This document shows, one piece after another, positions 27,623-36,011 of a stretch of DNA of 64,000 nt. Positions within the stretch are counted from its first letter, which is position 1. Each line of letters begins with the position of its first letter. Position numbers and translations under genes: made by a program. This DNA is from an uncultured Clostridia bacterium. Its GTDB lineage: Bacteria > Bacillota > Clostridia > TANB77 > CAG-465. The notes beneath the pieces are model-generated. The model was not told the origin of the DNA. It saw nothing but the letters and a program-made list of their open reading frames with translations, and did no database searches. The DNA lies in assembly GCA_944388575.1 (NCBI GenBank), contig CALXJF010000001.1, forward strand, positions 49,323 to 113,322. Direction: 5' to 3'.

Positions 27623-27895
27623 ATGGGGATAAATATTAATAGAAGAATCCCTATTGAGCAAGAAAAACGCTGTAGTAAATGTAATATTACATATCCCAGT
27701 AGTTTTAATTTTTGTACCACTTGTGGACAAAAGCTAAAATCTACCCAAGGGCGTGTATACGCAAATATGGGAAAAAATGGTGTTTCATCTATTAGTGTTA
27801 AATCTGGAAAAGTTACAGTAAATTCTAAAGGAAGAATTACACTACAAATAGCACCTGGTATCTCCTATACCTCAGCTATAAAAAAGAAGAAATGA
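27623..27895 (+). CDS. Zinc-ribbon protein with DUF4236-like C-terminus
   Basis: A 90-residue protein two bases after the previous gene with an RBS (AAAGGAGG) inside that gene's end. Residues about 14-38 form a zinc ribbon (CSKCNITYPSSFNFCTTCGQK). The C-terminal GVSSISVKSGKVTVNSKGRITLQIAPGISYT resembles the Gly-rich repeat pattern of DUF4236. The pairing of zinc ribbons with this domain suggests an assembly role, but that is inference only. Confidence 0.6.
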   Translation: MGININRRIPIEQEKRCSKCNITYPSSFNFCTTCGQKLKSTQGRVYANMGKNGVSSISVKSGKVTVNSKGRITLQIAPGISYTSAIKKKK

Positions 27896-27903
27896 TAATA
27901 GAT

Positions 27904-27939
27904 AAAGTGACTTATGAATAACCTCATAAGTCACTTTTT
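27904..27939. terminator. Bidirectional terminator between converging operons
   Basis: AAAGTGACTTATGA/TCATAAGTCACTTT perfect stem with a T tract on the plus side and A tract for the minus side. It overlaps the last codons of the PurA-like gene. Confidence 0.85.
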
Positions 27940-29154
27940 ATATTTAAAAAAATCATTTCTTGTTAAGCCATTTGTTAAATACATATCAGATAAATCGTTT
28001 ATTTTATCTTTTAATACATTCCAACATAAAGATATAAAATCATCTTTTTTCAACTCATGTATATTATTTTTGATTATATATTTAACTACACTATCTAGTT
28101 GATCTATACAAGTAACTACTACATTAATTTTAGCTTTAAAAGTTAAATTAAGTAAATCTTTATTTATTGCTTGACTTAGTGTATCAAAGTCAAGATACCC
28201 AAACCTTAAACAACCTTGAAATTTATTAGGAGTATTTGTAAGATCAATAATATTTGAATATGGCTTTTTATCAATCTCACTTTTAAACAAACCAACGCCA
28301 TGTCTAGTAGCATAGCATCTTGTTATATAATATACTTCTAAGTTACCTTGATAATTTATTATTTTTAATATATCAAGCACATTTTTTAACCCTGTATTAG
28401 AAGTAGTTACATTAGGAAAATATTCACTATTGTTTTGATCAAGTAATAGACCTTGAGCTCCCTCAAACACTACATTATCAAACATTTCAAATATTTCATA
28501 ATTTGCAATAGTTATATTGGATAAAAACTCATAAAAATAAAAAAGGTGCATTTCAATAATTTCATCATCATTTAGAAGATTTTGATACTCCTGTGGTAAA
28601 TCAGTAATACAAAGTCCATATTCCTCTTTTAACCGAAGCGGAACATATTCTTTTTGTATATTCTCAAGTTTATTCTTTATATAATTATTATCTAGAATAT
28701 CCTTAACTGTTATTTTATACTTTTGAATATTACTTCTTTGAACTGTTTCATTTATACCTAAGCCACAACTCCCATGTCTACTTTCACCACGCATTTCTTC
28801 TACTGCCTGATTTATATACATATCCCAAAGAGTAGTAACTATACATGATGGATGTACATATTCCATAGGAATTAGATTAAAGCTATTTATTAATTCCTCA
28901 CGCTCCAATATATATGAAAATGGATTAATGATAAAATGCTCAGTTAAAAAAGTAGGAACATCTAAAAAGGTTCCTGATCCAAAATGCCTAAAAGCATGCC
29001 TATTTCCTTCAGGAGTTACAACAGTATGAGACGCTTGTGCTCCTCCATTAAATCTTACATTCAATGTTTTAGGATTATTACACAATACATCAGTCATATG
29101 CCCTTTTCCTTCATCACCAAACATACTCCCCAAAACTACTGAAACTCTAAACAT
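27931..29154 (-). CDS. Divergent adenylosuccinate synthetase paralog (PurA-like)
   Basis: A 407-residue protein with the PurA P-loop-like site GSMFGDEGKGHMTD (catalytic-type Asp14 kept, Lys to His at 19) and the second catalytic His in GGAQASHTVV (His43, where PurA has GHT). The GTP-binding end differs: the usual TTKD-type motif is not clear. The ATG at 29154 has AAGGAG before it; upstream residues are not needed. PurA joins IMP and aspartate; a paralog with altered sites may act on another nucleotide. Normal purine genes are absent around it, and it shares an operon with VWA and kinase-like genes, so it is not a housekeeping copy. Confidence 0.65.
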   Translation of the reverse strand: MFRVSVVLGSMFGDEGKGHMTDVLCNNPKTLNVRFNGGAQASHTVVTPEGNRHAFRHFGSGTFLDVPTFLTEHFIINPFSYILEREELINSFNLIPMEYVHPSCIVTTLWDMYINQAVEEMRGESRHGSCGLGINETVQRSNIQKYKITVKDILDNNYIKNKLENIQKEYVPLRLKEEYGLCITDLPQEYQNLLNDDEIIEMHLFYFYEFLSNITIANYEIFEMFDNVVFEGAQGLLLDQNNSEYFPNVTTSNTGLKNVLDILKIINYQGNLEVYYITRCYATRHGVGLFKSEIDKKPYSNIIDLTNTPNKFQGCLRFGYLDFDTLSQAINKDLLNLTFKAKINVVVTCIDQLDSVVKYIIKNNIHELKKDDFISLCWNVLKDKINDLSDMYLTNGLTRNDFFKYKK

Positions 29155-29219
29155 AATCTTTCTCCTTTTTAATACAAAGGGGAGAAAATATCTTCCCCCC
29201 TTATACAACTTACTTTCAA

Positions 29220-30176
29220 TCAAAAGAGTTCAACATTTCTTGATTTACGTTCCTCTTTCTCATCAACAACAACTTCTTCATGCCATTTAAGAGCATCCTT
29301 TACAACATTTTTTGCTTCATTGTCACTAATACAACTTAAAGACTCAGTTTTACTGTATCCCTCATACATTCTAAGAATAGTTGTTACAAGTTCTGGAAGA
29401 TAGTGATGGTCACTCAAATCGCATACATGTCCTCCTAAAAGATCACGCCACTGTTCTCTTAAATCATATTTATTATGATGTTCATAATACAAACCATGAA
29501 GAATCACATGATAACAGTAAAACTTACTCGATGCCATTTCTAAACAATCTTCGGCCGTAACCATTCTTGTTTGGATTAATTCATCTTTTCCAAAAACTTT
29601 TGATAGTTGGGATGCTGTCAGATGAGGAGTTGGAAGCTCATCACCAAAAGTAAATAAAAAGCCCTTTTCTCCTCTTTTCTTGTAACAATCCATCTCAATA
29701 TGGTTACCAGCAAAGTACCATGGAAGTATATAACTTTCATATGGATTAGATCCGCCTCCACCTTCAATATATATTTCTTGAAGTTGCTCAAGCATTCTCA
29801 AATCAGCTTCAAATTGAGTCACCTGCAACGGAGCACTATCAAACTCTACATCTCCTACTCCCATATACATAATATGAGGATCGTAAGAAACTGATTCATG
29901 TGTAAGTTTTATTAACCTTGGAAATTCATTTTTAATTAAGCTTAAAGAATAATCTCCCATACTACCTGTAACATCTTGGCAATATATAATACCTCGTGAA
30001 TGCGGACAGTCTACTGAATCACAAGCTTCTCTTGGTAATTTCATAAGCGAAGGATTGTATTCATTTTTCATACGACTCCCTTTAAAAACCTGATTATAAT
30101 TAGTTGCCGACCTAATGTGTGAATGAGTATCATAATACCGTTTTACATCCTCACTATCTATTCGACTTCCTCCCAT
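29220..30176 (-). CDS. VWA-domain protein with MIDAS-like motif
   Basis: A 318-residue protein with a VWA-type fold. The metal motif is DVTGSM at residues 68-73, preceded by RGIIYCQ, and the second part IEGGGGSNPYES fits the threonine-loop region. A conserved-looking N-terminus, SEDVKRYYDTHSHIRSATNYNQVFKGSRM, resembles nothing I can name. VWA proteins usually bind partners through a metal, and here the likely partners are the adjacent kinase-like and PurA-like proteins. It lies 26 bases after the kinase-like gene. Confidence 0.65.
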   Translation of the reverse strand: MGGSRIDSEDVKRYYDTHSHIRSATNYNQVFKGSRMKNEYNPSLMKLPREACDSVDCPHSRGIIYCQDVTGSMGDYSLSLIKNEFPRLIKLTHESVSYDPHIMYMGVGDVEFDSAPLQVTQFEADLRMLEQLQEIYIEGGGGSNPYESYILPWYFAGNHIEMDCYKKRGEKGFLFTFGDELPTPHLTASQLSKVFGKDELIQTRMVTAEDCLEMASSKFYCYHVILHGLYYEHHNKYDLREQWRDLLGGHVCDLSDHHYLPELVTTILRMYEGYSKTESLSCISDNEAKNVVKDALKWHEEVVVDEKEERKSRNVELF

Positions 30177-30202
30177 TTTAAATTCCTCCTTTAAATATTT
30201 TT

Positions 30203-31240
30203 TTATATAGAAACGTCCATATCGACGAATCTTTTCTTGCCAAAACTATCGATAATAGTTTTTTCCCATTTTGCAAACTCATCATAAGAAGTACTTGCAA
30301 TGTGTTCATCATTTACAAACCTTATAAAAGGTTCAGGAACATTTTGTAAATTTTTACCGGTAATATCTCCTAAAAGTTCACGAGCTACTTGTTTTATAGC
30401 CAAAGCATCTACTTCAAAAGAAGAATATTTAGGTTTTTGTTCAAATAAATCATATATAATTTTAGGACAAGCTGATAGCGGCTCATCTAATGTAGTAGCA
30501 AAAGACCATCCACCAAATACACCTACAATACGTATATCTTCTACAGTATATCTTTCACCTTCTTTTAATTTTCTACCCGGAGCAAAAAATAAATTGTCCG
30601 TTATAATTCCATTATGATTTACTCCTATAATATCAAGATAGCATAAAAAATAATACAACCTTGTTAAAATCGAAGCAACATACTCAGGTGCTAATTTATT
30701 ATTAAAGAAATTTAAAATTTCTCTTAATGGATATATCTTACATGGTTTTGCAACAATTATAACATAGTTGCCATTAGTGTCTTCAAAATAATCTGTTATT
30801 TTTGGAACCATATACTGTATGTGCTCCCATATATTATGATCTACTTTGGTAAGGCACTTAACTTTATCTATATAATTATAATAATACTTTTTATGAGTCT
30901 TTGGAAAAATATATATCACTTCGGTTTCAGTAATATATGTTTCACAAAGTTTACTATTATATTTATAATGATAATTATATGTTAAAGTATTTCCATCTTG
31001 TTTTGATATATTTAACATATAAAAATTAGCATCATTATCTTGCTCGCTTAACTGTTCAAGAGCCTCTCTATATAATAATATAATTTTTTGAGAGACTAAA
31101 AAATTTTTTATATTACTATATGCCTTAGGCTTAAAACAACTTAAAAGCCGTTCCTTCTCCTCTTCTATTGTATCAACATTCATAGTAAAAATATCTGAAG
31201 GTGATACTGCTGTCATAATCTCATGCTCATTTATCATCAT
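30203..31240 (-). CDS. Kinase-like (probably pseudokinase) protein
   Basis: A 345-residue protein. Its second half has a protein-kinase outline: a hinge-like segment NYVIIVAKPCKIYPLREIL, a catalytic-loop-like GVNHNGIITDNLFF (HxG and N in place of HRD and N), and a helical C-lobe SSFEVDALAIKQVARELLGD. The DFG aspartate is missing (VGVFGGW), so it probably does not phosphorylate. The N-terminal 130 residues are unrecognised. First gene of a three-gene operon with a strong promoter. Confidence 0.55.
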   Translation of the reverse strand: MMINEHEIMTAVSPSDIFTMNVDTIEEEKERLLSCFKPKAYSNIKNFLVSQKIILLYREALEQLSEQDNDANFYMLNISKQDGNTLTYNYHYKYNSKLCETYITETEVIYIFPKTHKKYYYNYIDKVKCLTKVDHNIWEHIQYMVPKITDYFEDTNGNYVIIVAKPCKIYPLREILNFFNNKLAPEYVASILTRLYYFLCYLDIIGVNHNGIITDNLFFAPGRKLKEGERYTVEDIRIVGVFGGWSFATTLDEPLSACPKIIYDLFEQKPKYSSFEVDALAIKQVARELLGDITGKNLQNVPEPFIRFVNDEHIASTSYDEFAKWEKTIIDSFGKKRFVDMDVSI

Positions 31241-31663
31241 CTAACATCTCCTTATCTAGCAAAATTAAAGATTATAATTATTTAATCCTATAAAAAAATA
31301 TTTTCTATATATTATCACATTTGTATACACATGTCAACTTTTTATGTTGATTTTAACCACAATTAATTGTATAAGTTTCACATATTAATATGCCAATAAT
31401 TCCTTTAATCTTTTTTCCATTTTTTATAATAATTTTCAAATTTTTACACTTGTTTAATTAGTTATCTTCTATAGTAGTTTCATGATTTTGACTAATAACT
31501 TTATTATTAAAATATAATATAGACATAAAAAATTTATTAATTTAATATATTATTCTAAAAAGCAATTACCTTTTTATGTAAAGCATAATGTAATTATAAT
31601 TGATAGAATAATAATTATTGTGTCTCACGTAGGCATAATAGGTAGAATAAGGAGGTTAATCAC
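31241..31663. other. Spacer between diverging operons
   Basis: It holds the kinase-like operon promoter at 31309-31337 on the minus strand and the RBS of the 80-residue gene at its right end. No good promoter is visible for the plus-strand group; otherwise AT-rich and empty. Confidence 0.6.
31309..31337 (-). promoter_or_regulatory. Promoter of the kinase-VWA-PurA-like operon
   Basis: Minus strand TTGACA (31332-31337), exactly 17 bases, TAATAT (31309-31314) with an upstream TGTGA, close to consensus and about 70 bases before the start. Confidence 0.75.
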
Positions 31664-31906
31664 ATGGCAGCACACGAAAGCAAAGGTTTCTGCCATTATA
31701 GCTCAGTTTGGAATGTTTTAAGTAAAAATGATGAAGACCCTAGGCTCCTTGAGCATATGATCATTTGTCTTTGGAGCGAATCACATACAAGTTACGAACC
31801 AAGTTCTCTTTCTAAAAGTATTGTATATGAATCTTTATTAAATTTCAATGGGAGTATGGTAAATTTTTGTTATTTATTGTATAATTTTATTGTATTTAAA
31901 ACTTGA
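31664..31906 (+). CDS. Uncharacterised 80-residue protein
   Basis: Preceded by AAGGAGG at good spacing, so translated, but not recognised: MAAHESKGFCHYSSVWNVLSK, KNDEDPRLLEHMIICLWSESHTSYEPSS. A hydrophobic stretch near the end (VNFCYLLYNFIVF) might be a short membrane anchor, or the end may be a frameshifted tail of a decayed gene. It is the first plus-strand gene of the deoxyribosyltransferase-like group. Confidence 0.4.
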   Translation: MAAHESKGFCHYSSVWNVLSKNDEDPRLLEHMIICLWSESHTSYEPSSLSKSIVYESLLNFNGSMVNFCYLLYNFIVFKT

Positions 31907-31923
31907 TAAATGGAGGGATAAAA

Positions 31924-32310
31924 ATGAAGTTTTATATAGGATCCGGAATGAAAAATTGTGAATTAGTTAATTACTATGCAAAAATATTAGAAGAAAACGA
32001 ATGGAAGCATACTTATAATTGGGCAAAGAATATTAATGGGGATGAAACAATTAAAGATTTGATAGAATACTCTAAATTAGAGCAACAAGGCATTATTGAT
32101 TCTGATGTTGTTATTATTTTATTACCAGCTGGAAGAGGAACTCATATTGAATTAGGAATGGCACTAGCATTAAATAAAAAGATATTCTTATGTTCTGAAA
32201 CTAAAGAAGAATTTAGTATTGAAAATACAGTTAATTTCTATCAGTTACCTAGTATTGTTAGATTAGTAGGTACTGCTGATGAGAACTTAAAAGAAATAAT
32301 TAAATTGTAA
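31924..32310 (+). CDS. Nucleoside 2-deoxyribosyltransferase-like protein 1
   Basis: A 128-residue Rossmann-like protein beginning MKFYIGSGMKNCELVNYYAKILEENEWKHTYNW, the usual NDT-like start. DVVIILLPAGRGTHIELGMALALNKKIFLC holds the conserved Glu of the nucleoside site. NDTs cleave or exchange the glycosidic bond of deoxynucleosides; relatives with similar folds hydrolyse nucleotides. The ATG is chosen for GGAGGG before it; the longer in-frame reading starts before that site. Confidence 0.7.
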   Translation: MKFYIGSGMKNCELVNYYAKILEENEWKHTYNWAKNINGDETIKDLIEYSKLEQQGIIDSDVVIILLPAGRGTHIELGMALALNKKIFLCSETKEEFSIENTVNFYQLPSIVRLVGTADENLKEIIKL

Positions 32311-32323
32311 AGGGGAATTATAT

Positions 32324-32728
32324 ATGCAGAAAGTTGTAATTGTAGGTAGTGCTAAATTACAAAATGATATAAATTACTGGAAACAAAAATTTTCTGATAA
32401 TAATTATGAAGTGTTAGACTATCCAACGGAAATAAAAAAAGAAAAATTTATGGAACTTTATCCTAATGTACACAAAGATTTTTTTGAAAATATAACCAAA
32501 ACTGATATATTATTTATTATGAATGAAGATAAGAACGGAAAAATTGGATATATTGGAGCAGAATCTTTTGCAGAGTTAACATTCGGATTAGCACAAAAAC
32601 TTGTTTATGGAAAAAATATTGAGCTAGTAGTATTAAAAATGCCAAGTAAAGAAGTTCAATGTTATGAAGAAATTGATTTGTGGCTAAAATTAGGATGGAT
32701 AAAATTATACAAGGAGGAAAATATATAA
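32324..32728 (+). CDS. Nucleoside 2-deoxyribosyltransferase-like protein 2
   Basis: A 134-residue protein (MQKVVIVGSAKLQNDINYWKQKF, DILFIMNEDKNGKIGYIGAESFAELTFGLAQKL) with the same Rossmann-like plan as its neighbour, with little sequence similarity. The Glu in the GAESFAEL segment takes the NDT catalytic position. Two NDT-like genes side by side suggest a nucleoside-processing pathway with the Nudix enzyme after it. Confidence 0.6.
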   Translation: MQKVVIVGSAKLQNDINYWKQKFSDNNYEVLDYPTEIKKEKFMELYPNVHKDFFENITKTDILFIMNEDKNGKIGYIGAESFAELTFGLAQKLVYGKNIELVVLKMPSKEVQCYEEIDLWLKLGWIKLYKEENI

Positions 32729-33279
32729 AAGAACAAATTGAAAATTATATCCCTTTTGATGAACAGGAAGAAAAAGATAAAGAACAATTTTTAGAGTTTA
32801 TCAATAGTTTTGACGATGTTTTGACAAGAGAAAATATATTTGGACACTTTTCATCATCTGCTTTTGTAGTAAATAAAGAAAGAACAAAAATGCTTGTGGT
32901 TTATCATATTATAAATGATGGTTGGATTTATCCCGGTGGTCATGTCGATGGTGAAAATGATTTACTATCAGTGGCTGTCCGCGAAGTTAATGAAGAAACC
33001 GGATTAAGAGCAAAAGTGTTGAATAATTCAATATTTGGAATTCAATCGTTACCTGTAAAAGGACATGTTAAAAAAGGTAATTATATTTCTGCACATATTC
33101 ATTTTGATGTTATATATCTTATGGAAGCGGATGATACCATCCCTTTAATTTATAAAGAAGATGAATCAAAAGACGTAAAGTGGGTTTCATTTGAAGAATC
33201 AACTGATGAAACTATGTGTGATTTTATTAGACCTATTCATAAAAAACTAATAAAGAAATTGAAAACTAATAATATTTAG
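32725..33279 (+). CDS. Nudix hydrolase, probable ATA start
   Basis: About 184 residues. The Nudix box is complete: GGHVDGENDLLSVAVREVNEETGL (G-x5-E-x7-REVxEETGL). It hydrolyses a nucleoside diphosphate linked to another group; substrate unknown. The best-placed ribosome-binding site (AAGGAGG at 32711-32717) is followed at seven bases by ATA, not ATG. Starting at ATA would be unusual; the alternative is an in-frame ATG at 32695, before the ribosome-binding site, which overlaps the previous gene. A mutated ATG is the simplest explanation. Confidence 0.7.
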   Translation: MKEQIENYIPFDEQEEKDKEQFLEFINSFDDVLTRENIFGHFSSSAFVVNKERTKMLVVYHIINDGWIYPGGHVDGENDLLSVAVREVNEETGLRAKVLNNSIFGIQSLPVKGHVKKGNYISAHIHFDVIYLMEADDTIPLIYKEDESKDVKWVSFEESTDETMCDFIRPIHKKLIKKLKTNNI

Positions 33280-33293
33280 ATAGATTTGAAGAG

Positions 33294-33310
33294 TATGGGA
33301 AATTCCCATA
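33294..33310. repeat. Palindrome TATGGGAAATTCCCATA
   Basis: A near-perfect 17-base palindrome just after the Nudix stop; it could be part of a processing site or an operator. Function not shown. Confidence 0.5.
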
Positions 33311-33318
33311 ATAGAATT

Positions 33319-33385
33319 TGTGTGGGAGTACAAAATTCAGTGCTGGCTAGGACATAAAATTTAATTTGTACTCACACATTTTTAA
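33319..33385 (+). terminator. Hairpin with an internal loop after the Nudix gene
   Basis: TGTGTG(GG)AGTACAAAATT pairs with AATTTGTACTCACACA around a 25-base loop, then TTTTTAAAAAT. Probably the terminator of the plus-strand group. Confidence 0.6.
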
Positions 33386-33399
33386 AAATAAAGTTTAAA

Positions 33400-33430
33400 G
33401 GACTGCTCACTTTGCAGTCCAATTTTACAT
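33400..33430 (+). terminator. GGACTGC hairpin, possible terminator
   Basis: GGACTGC/GCAGTCC perfect stem with a 7-base loop and an AATTTTACA tail. Confidence 0.5.
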
Positions 33431-33675
33431 ATGATAAGTTCATTTAAAATGATTTCTTCAGCAACATTTTATAGTTATTCATTAGTTTTTTCCATTCTAA
33501 TTGGTTAGTTTCTTTACTTTTTTCAGATAATAATTCATCCAATTTTTAAATTGTTCTATTAGATTATTTAATCTATTTTCACATTCATCACTTACTGAAA
33601 CAAGGTAATTAGTTAGTTCGTTTTTCATTAAAAGTGTTGTATAAAGTCTTTATTATTTTCTTTCAGGTAGTGTAA
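33430..33675 (-). pseudogene. Decayed transposon-encoded TnpV remnant
   Basis: Pieces in three frames match the TnpV family: YLKENNKDF, YTTLLMKNELTNYLVSVSDECENRLNNLI, LDELLSEKSKETNQLEWKKLMNN and AEEIILNELI. TnpV is carried on large clostridial-type transposons encoding serine recombinases. At least three frameshifts separate the pieces, so it is long dead. It marks an old mobile-element insertion at this locus. Confidence 0.7.
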
Positions 33676-33718
33676 TAATAGCCAGAAAAATAACATTTAA
33701 TCTAATGTATAAAATAAA

Positions 33719-33748
33719 AACTTACGAACATTCAACAGTCCGTAAGTT
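33719..33748. repeat. Hairpin AACTTACG/CGTAAGTT
   Basis: Perfect 8-base arms around a 14-base loop in the mobile debris; possible element end or terminator. Confidence 0.5.
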
Positions 33749-33889
33749 GTATTCAAATGGAGCCCTGTAGGAACATCGGTCGTATATAAAAAAACGGACA
33801 TTAATATTTACAATATATTCTGTAACACGATTACCAGATCATTCAGTGCTGACACCGTATCTTATGATATACTTTCAACTATATAAAAA

Positions 33890-34080
33890 AAGGTGTGAAT
33901 TCCGAAAAAATAGCCATTAACATGCCAATAGATAAGAGTAGCTAACAGGAAAGAAAAGAGATTCAAAAATACTTAAAGAAGTTCAAAAATAGTAAGCATG
34001 AGTAGGTACCTGCCCCAGAAAGCAAATTTGCAACCATTGTATTCGAAGAAGTCTACGGACTCACTCTCCGGATTTGATAT
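33890..34080 (+). pseudogene. Coding-like debris of unknown origin
   Basis: In the plus strand, stretches such as NSEKIAINMPIDKSS-stop-QERKEIQKYLKKFKNSKHE-stop-VPAPESKFATIVFEEVYGLT read as one protein broken by TAA and TAG. This looks like a former gene decayed by point mutation. The origin is not recognised. Confidence 0.35.
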
Positions 34081-34489
34081 TTTTAACTTTATTTTATAGC
34101 AAAAAGTATTTTGAGATTTATCATAATACCCTATTTTTTATTTAGAAATAATTCTTATAATAAAAAAAGATAGAGCTGACAGTATAATGATAAAACCCTT
34201 TTGTTAAAGGTGGGCATCTTGCTATAACTATTAGGATTCTCAAATACATGAGCATTCAACACAAGTTATAATATTCCTGATTCCCGTTTCATGTGCTTGT
34301 AGATTTTCATATAATCTGTCATTCTCTATCTAACTATATTCTAACATTAAATACGTAATAAGTAAATAGAAAAGTATAAAATATCACAATAAAATCACAA
34401 AATTAAATCTAGTAACAGTAGAGATATTCTTTATCTAACAAACAATCTATAATATTTTTGTAAATAATTCCATTTCTTGAAAAAATTTT

Positions 34490-35281
34490 TTATCCTAAAG
34501 CTACATCTAATATCATCATGATAACAAAACCAATTGCTACTCCAATAGTACCTATATTGGAATGTTCACCAGATTGTGATTCAGGTATCAATTCTTCAAC
34601 TACAACATATATCATAGCCCCCGCTGCAAAAGACAATAAAAATGGAAGAATAGGGGTAATTACATTTATAAGTAAAATAGTTATTAATGCACATATAGGC
34701 TCTACTACTCCAGATAAAACTCCATATATAAATGCTTTAGCTTTTGAAAATCCTTCATTTTTAAGGGGCATTGAAATAATAGCTCCTTCTGGAAAATTTT
34801 GAATTGCTATACCAATTGAAAGCGCAAAAGCACCAGCAAGCGTAATACCAACATTATTTACAAGTGTTCCTGCAAATACTACTCCAACTGCCATTCCCTC
34901 CGGAATATTATGAAGAGTTACTGCTAGTACTAACATTGTAGTTTTTCTTAATTTTGATTTTACTCCTTCCGGTTTCTTGCTATCTAAGTGCAAATGTGGA
35001 ACTAAACTATCTAAAGCTAGCAAAAACAAAATTCCTAATAAAAATCCTACTGCTGCAGGTATCCATTCAATCATATTTTGTTGTATAGACATATCAATTG
35101 AAGGAATTAATAATGACCATACAGAGGCTGCTATCATAACTCCAGATGCAAATCCCAATAAAAATTTTTCGATTTTTTTATTAATTTTATCCTTCATCAT
35201 AAAAACTAATGCAGCACCTAAACTTGTTCCTAAAAACGGAATTAATATTCCAATTAATATATTCAAATTATCACTTCCCAT
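34490..35281 (-). CDS. ZIP family metal transporter
   Basis: A 263-residue membrane protein with about eight helices. The metal-binding helices are clear: VTLHNIPEGMAVGVVFAG and AIQNFPEGAIISMPLKNEGFSKAKAF, followed by GVLSGVVEPICA. ZIP proteins take up zinc or other divalent cations. The start is uncertain: the ATG at 35281 overlaps a GGGAAGTG, which could also be the RBS for a TTG five codons on. It lies next to mobile debris. Confidence 0.9.
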   Translation of the reverse strand: MGSDNLNILIGILIPFLGTSLGAALVFMMKDKINKKIEKFLLGFASGVMIAASVWSLLIPSIDMSIQQNMIEWIPAAVGFLLGILFLLALDSLVPHLHLDSKKPEGVKSKLRKTTMLVLAVTLHNIPEGMAVGVVFAGTLVNNVGITLAGAFALSIGIAIQNFPEGAIISMPLKNEGFSKAKAFIYGVLSGVVEPICALITILLINVITPILPFLLSFAAGAMIYVVVEELIPESQSGEHSNIGTIGVAIGFVIMMILDVALG

Positions 35282-35384
35282 CTTATTTTATTCATATATT
35301 TTTATATTCGTAACTTTATAAATATAAAAATAACTACTAAAAAATTCAACTAATGGTATTATATATATTATACTCTATCTAAAC

Positions 35385-35723
35385 TTACTCATTCAAAGCA
35401 CTATTATTTTCCCTTTTAATATAATTATTTCCCCATGCAACCATAGAATCTAATATCGGTTTTAAACTCCATCCAGTATCTGTAAGAGAATACTCTACTT
35501 TAGGTGGTACTTCTGCATAAACTTTTCTATTAATAAGTCCTGATTTTTCCATTTGTCTAAGATTATTTGTTAATACTTTTTGAGTAATTCCATTTAAAGA
35601 TTTTTTTAACTCTCCAAATCTTTTAGTACCAGAAAGTAAATCCCTTATAATTAAAACTTTCCATTTATCGCCTATTAGTCCCATAGTTATTTCAACAGGA
35701 CAAAAACTTAAATTTTTATTCAT
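35385..35723 (-). CDS. HxlR family transcriptional regulator
   Basis: A 112-residue winged-helix regulator with the whole HxlR pattern: CPVEITMGLIGDKWKVLIIRDLLSGTKRFGELKKSLNGITQKVLTNNLRQMEKSGLINRKVYAEVPPKVEYSLTDTG. The Cys near the N-terminus is the redox or electrophile-sensing residue in many members. The ATG at 35723 follows CTGGAG at good spacing. It is divergent from the MBL-like gene 280 bases away, the usual arrangement for an HxlR and its target. Confidence 0.95.
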   Translation of the reverse strand: MNKNLSFCPVEITMGLIGDKWKVLIIRDLLSGTKRFGELKKSLNGITQKVLTNNLRQMEKSGLINRKVYAEVPPKVEYSLTDTGWSLKPILDSMVAWGNNYIKRENNSALNE

Positions 35724-36011
35724 AGTACTCATCTCCAGATACAGTATAACAAATGAATTTAAATATGTAAATATCTTTTTATAATTTCCTTTAAATAACT
35801 AATGGTATCTATTTTTATTATACATACAATATAATATGTATATATTTTTTTGATACTTATAATGTAGTTATTACAACAATTGTATCTTAAAAGATACTAT
35901 ATTTCTTAAAAGTGCCTACTTTACAATACTAAACTTTATATGTACAATACTATTAAGAAAGCAATTTAATGTAGCTACTAAATTTCAATAACAATTTAAG
36001 GAGTGTTTATT

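Larger units (their letters stand above)
33386..34489. other. Gene-poor region of mobile-element debris
   Basis: About 1.1 kb without an intact gene. It holds a hairpin (33400-33420), a decayed tnpV, an 8-base-stem hairpin at 33719-33748, and coding-like debris at 33890-34080. The remaining right end, up to the ZIP gene, is AT-rich with no recognisable feature. Confidence 0.7.
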
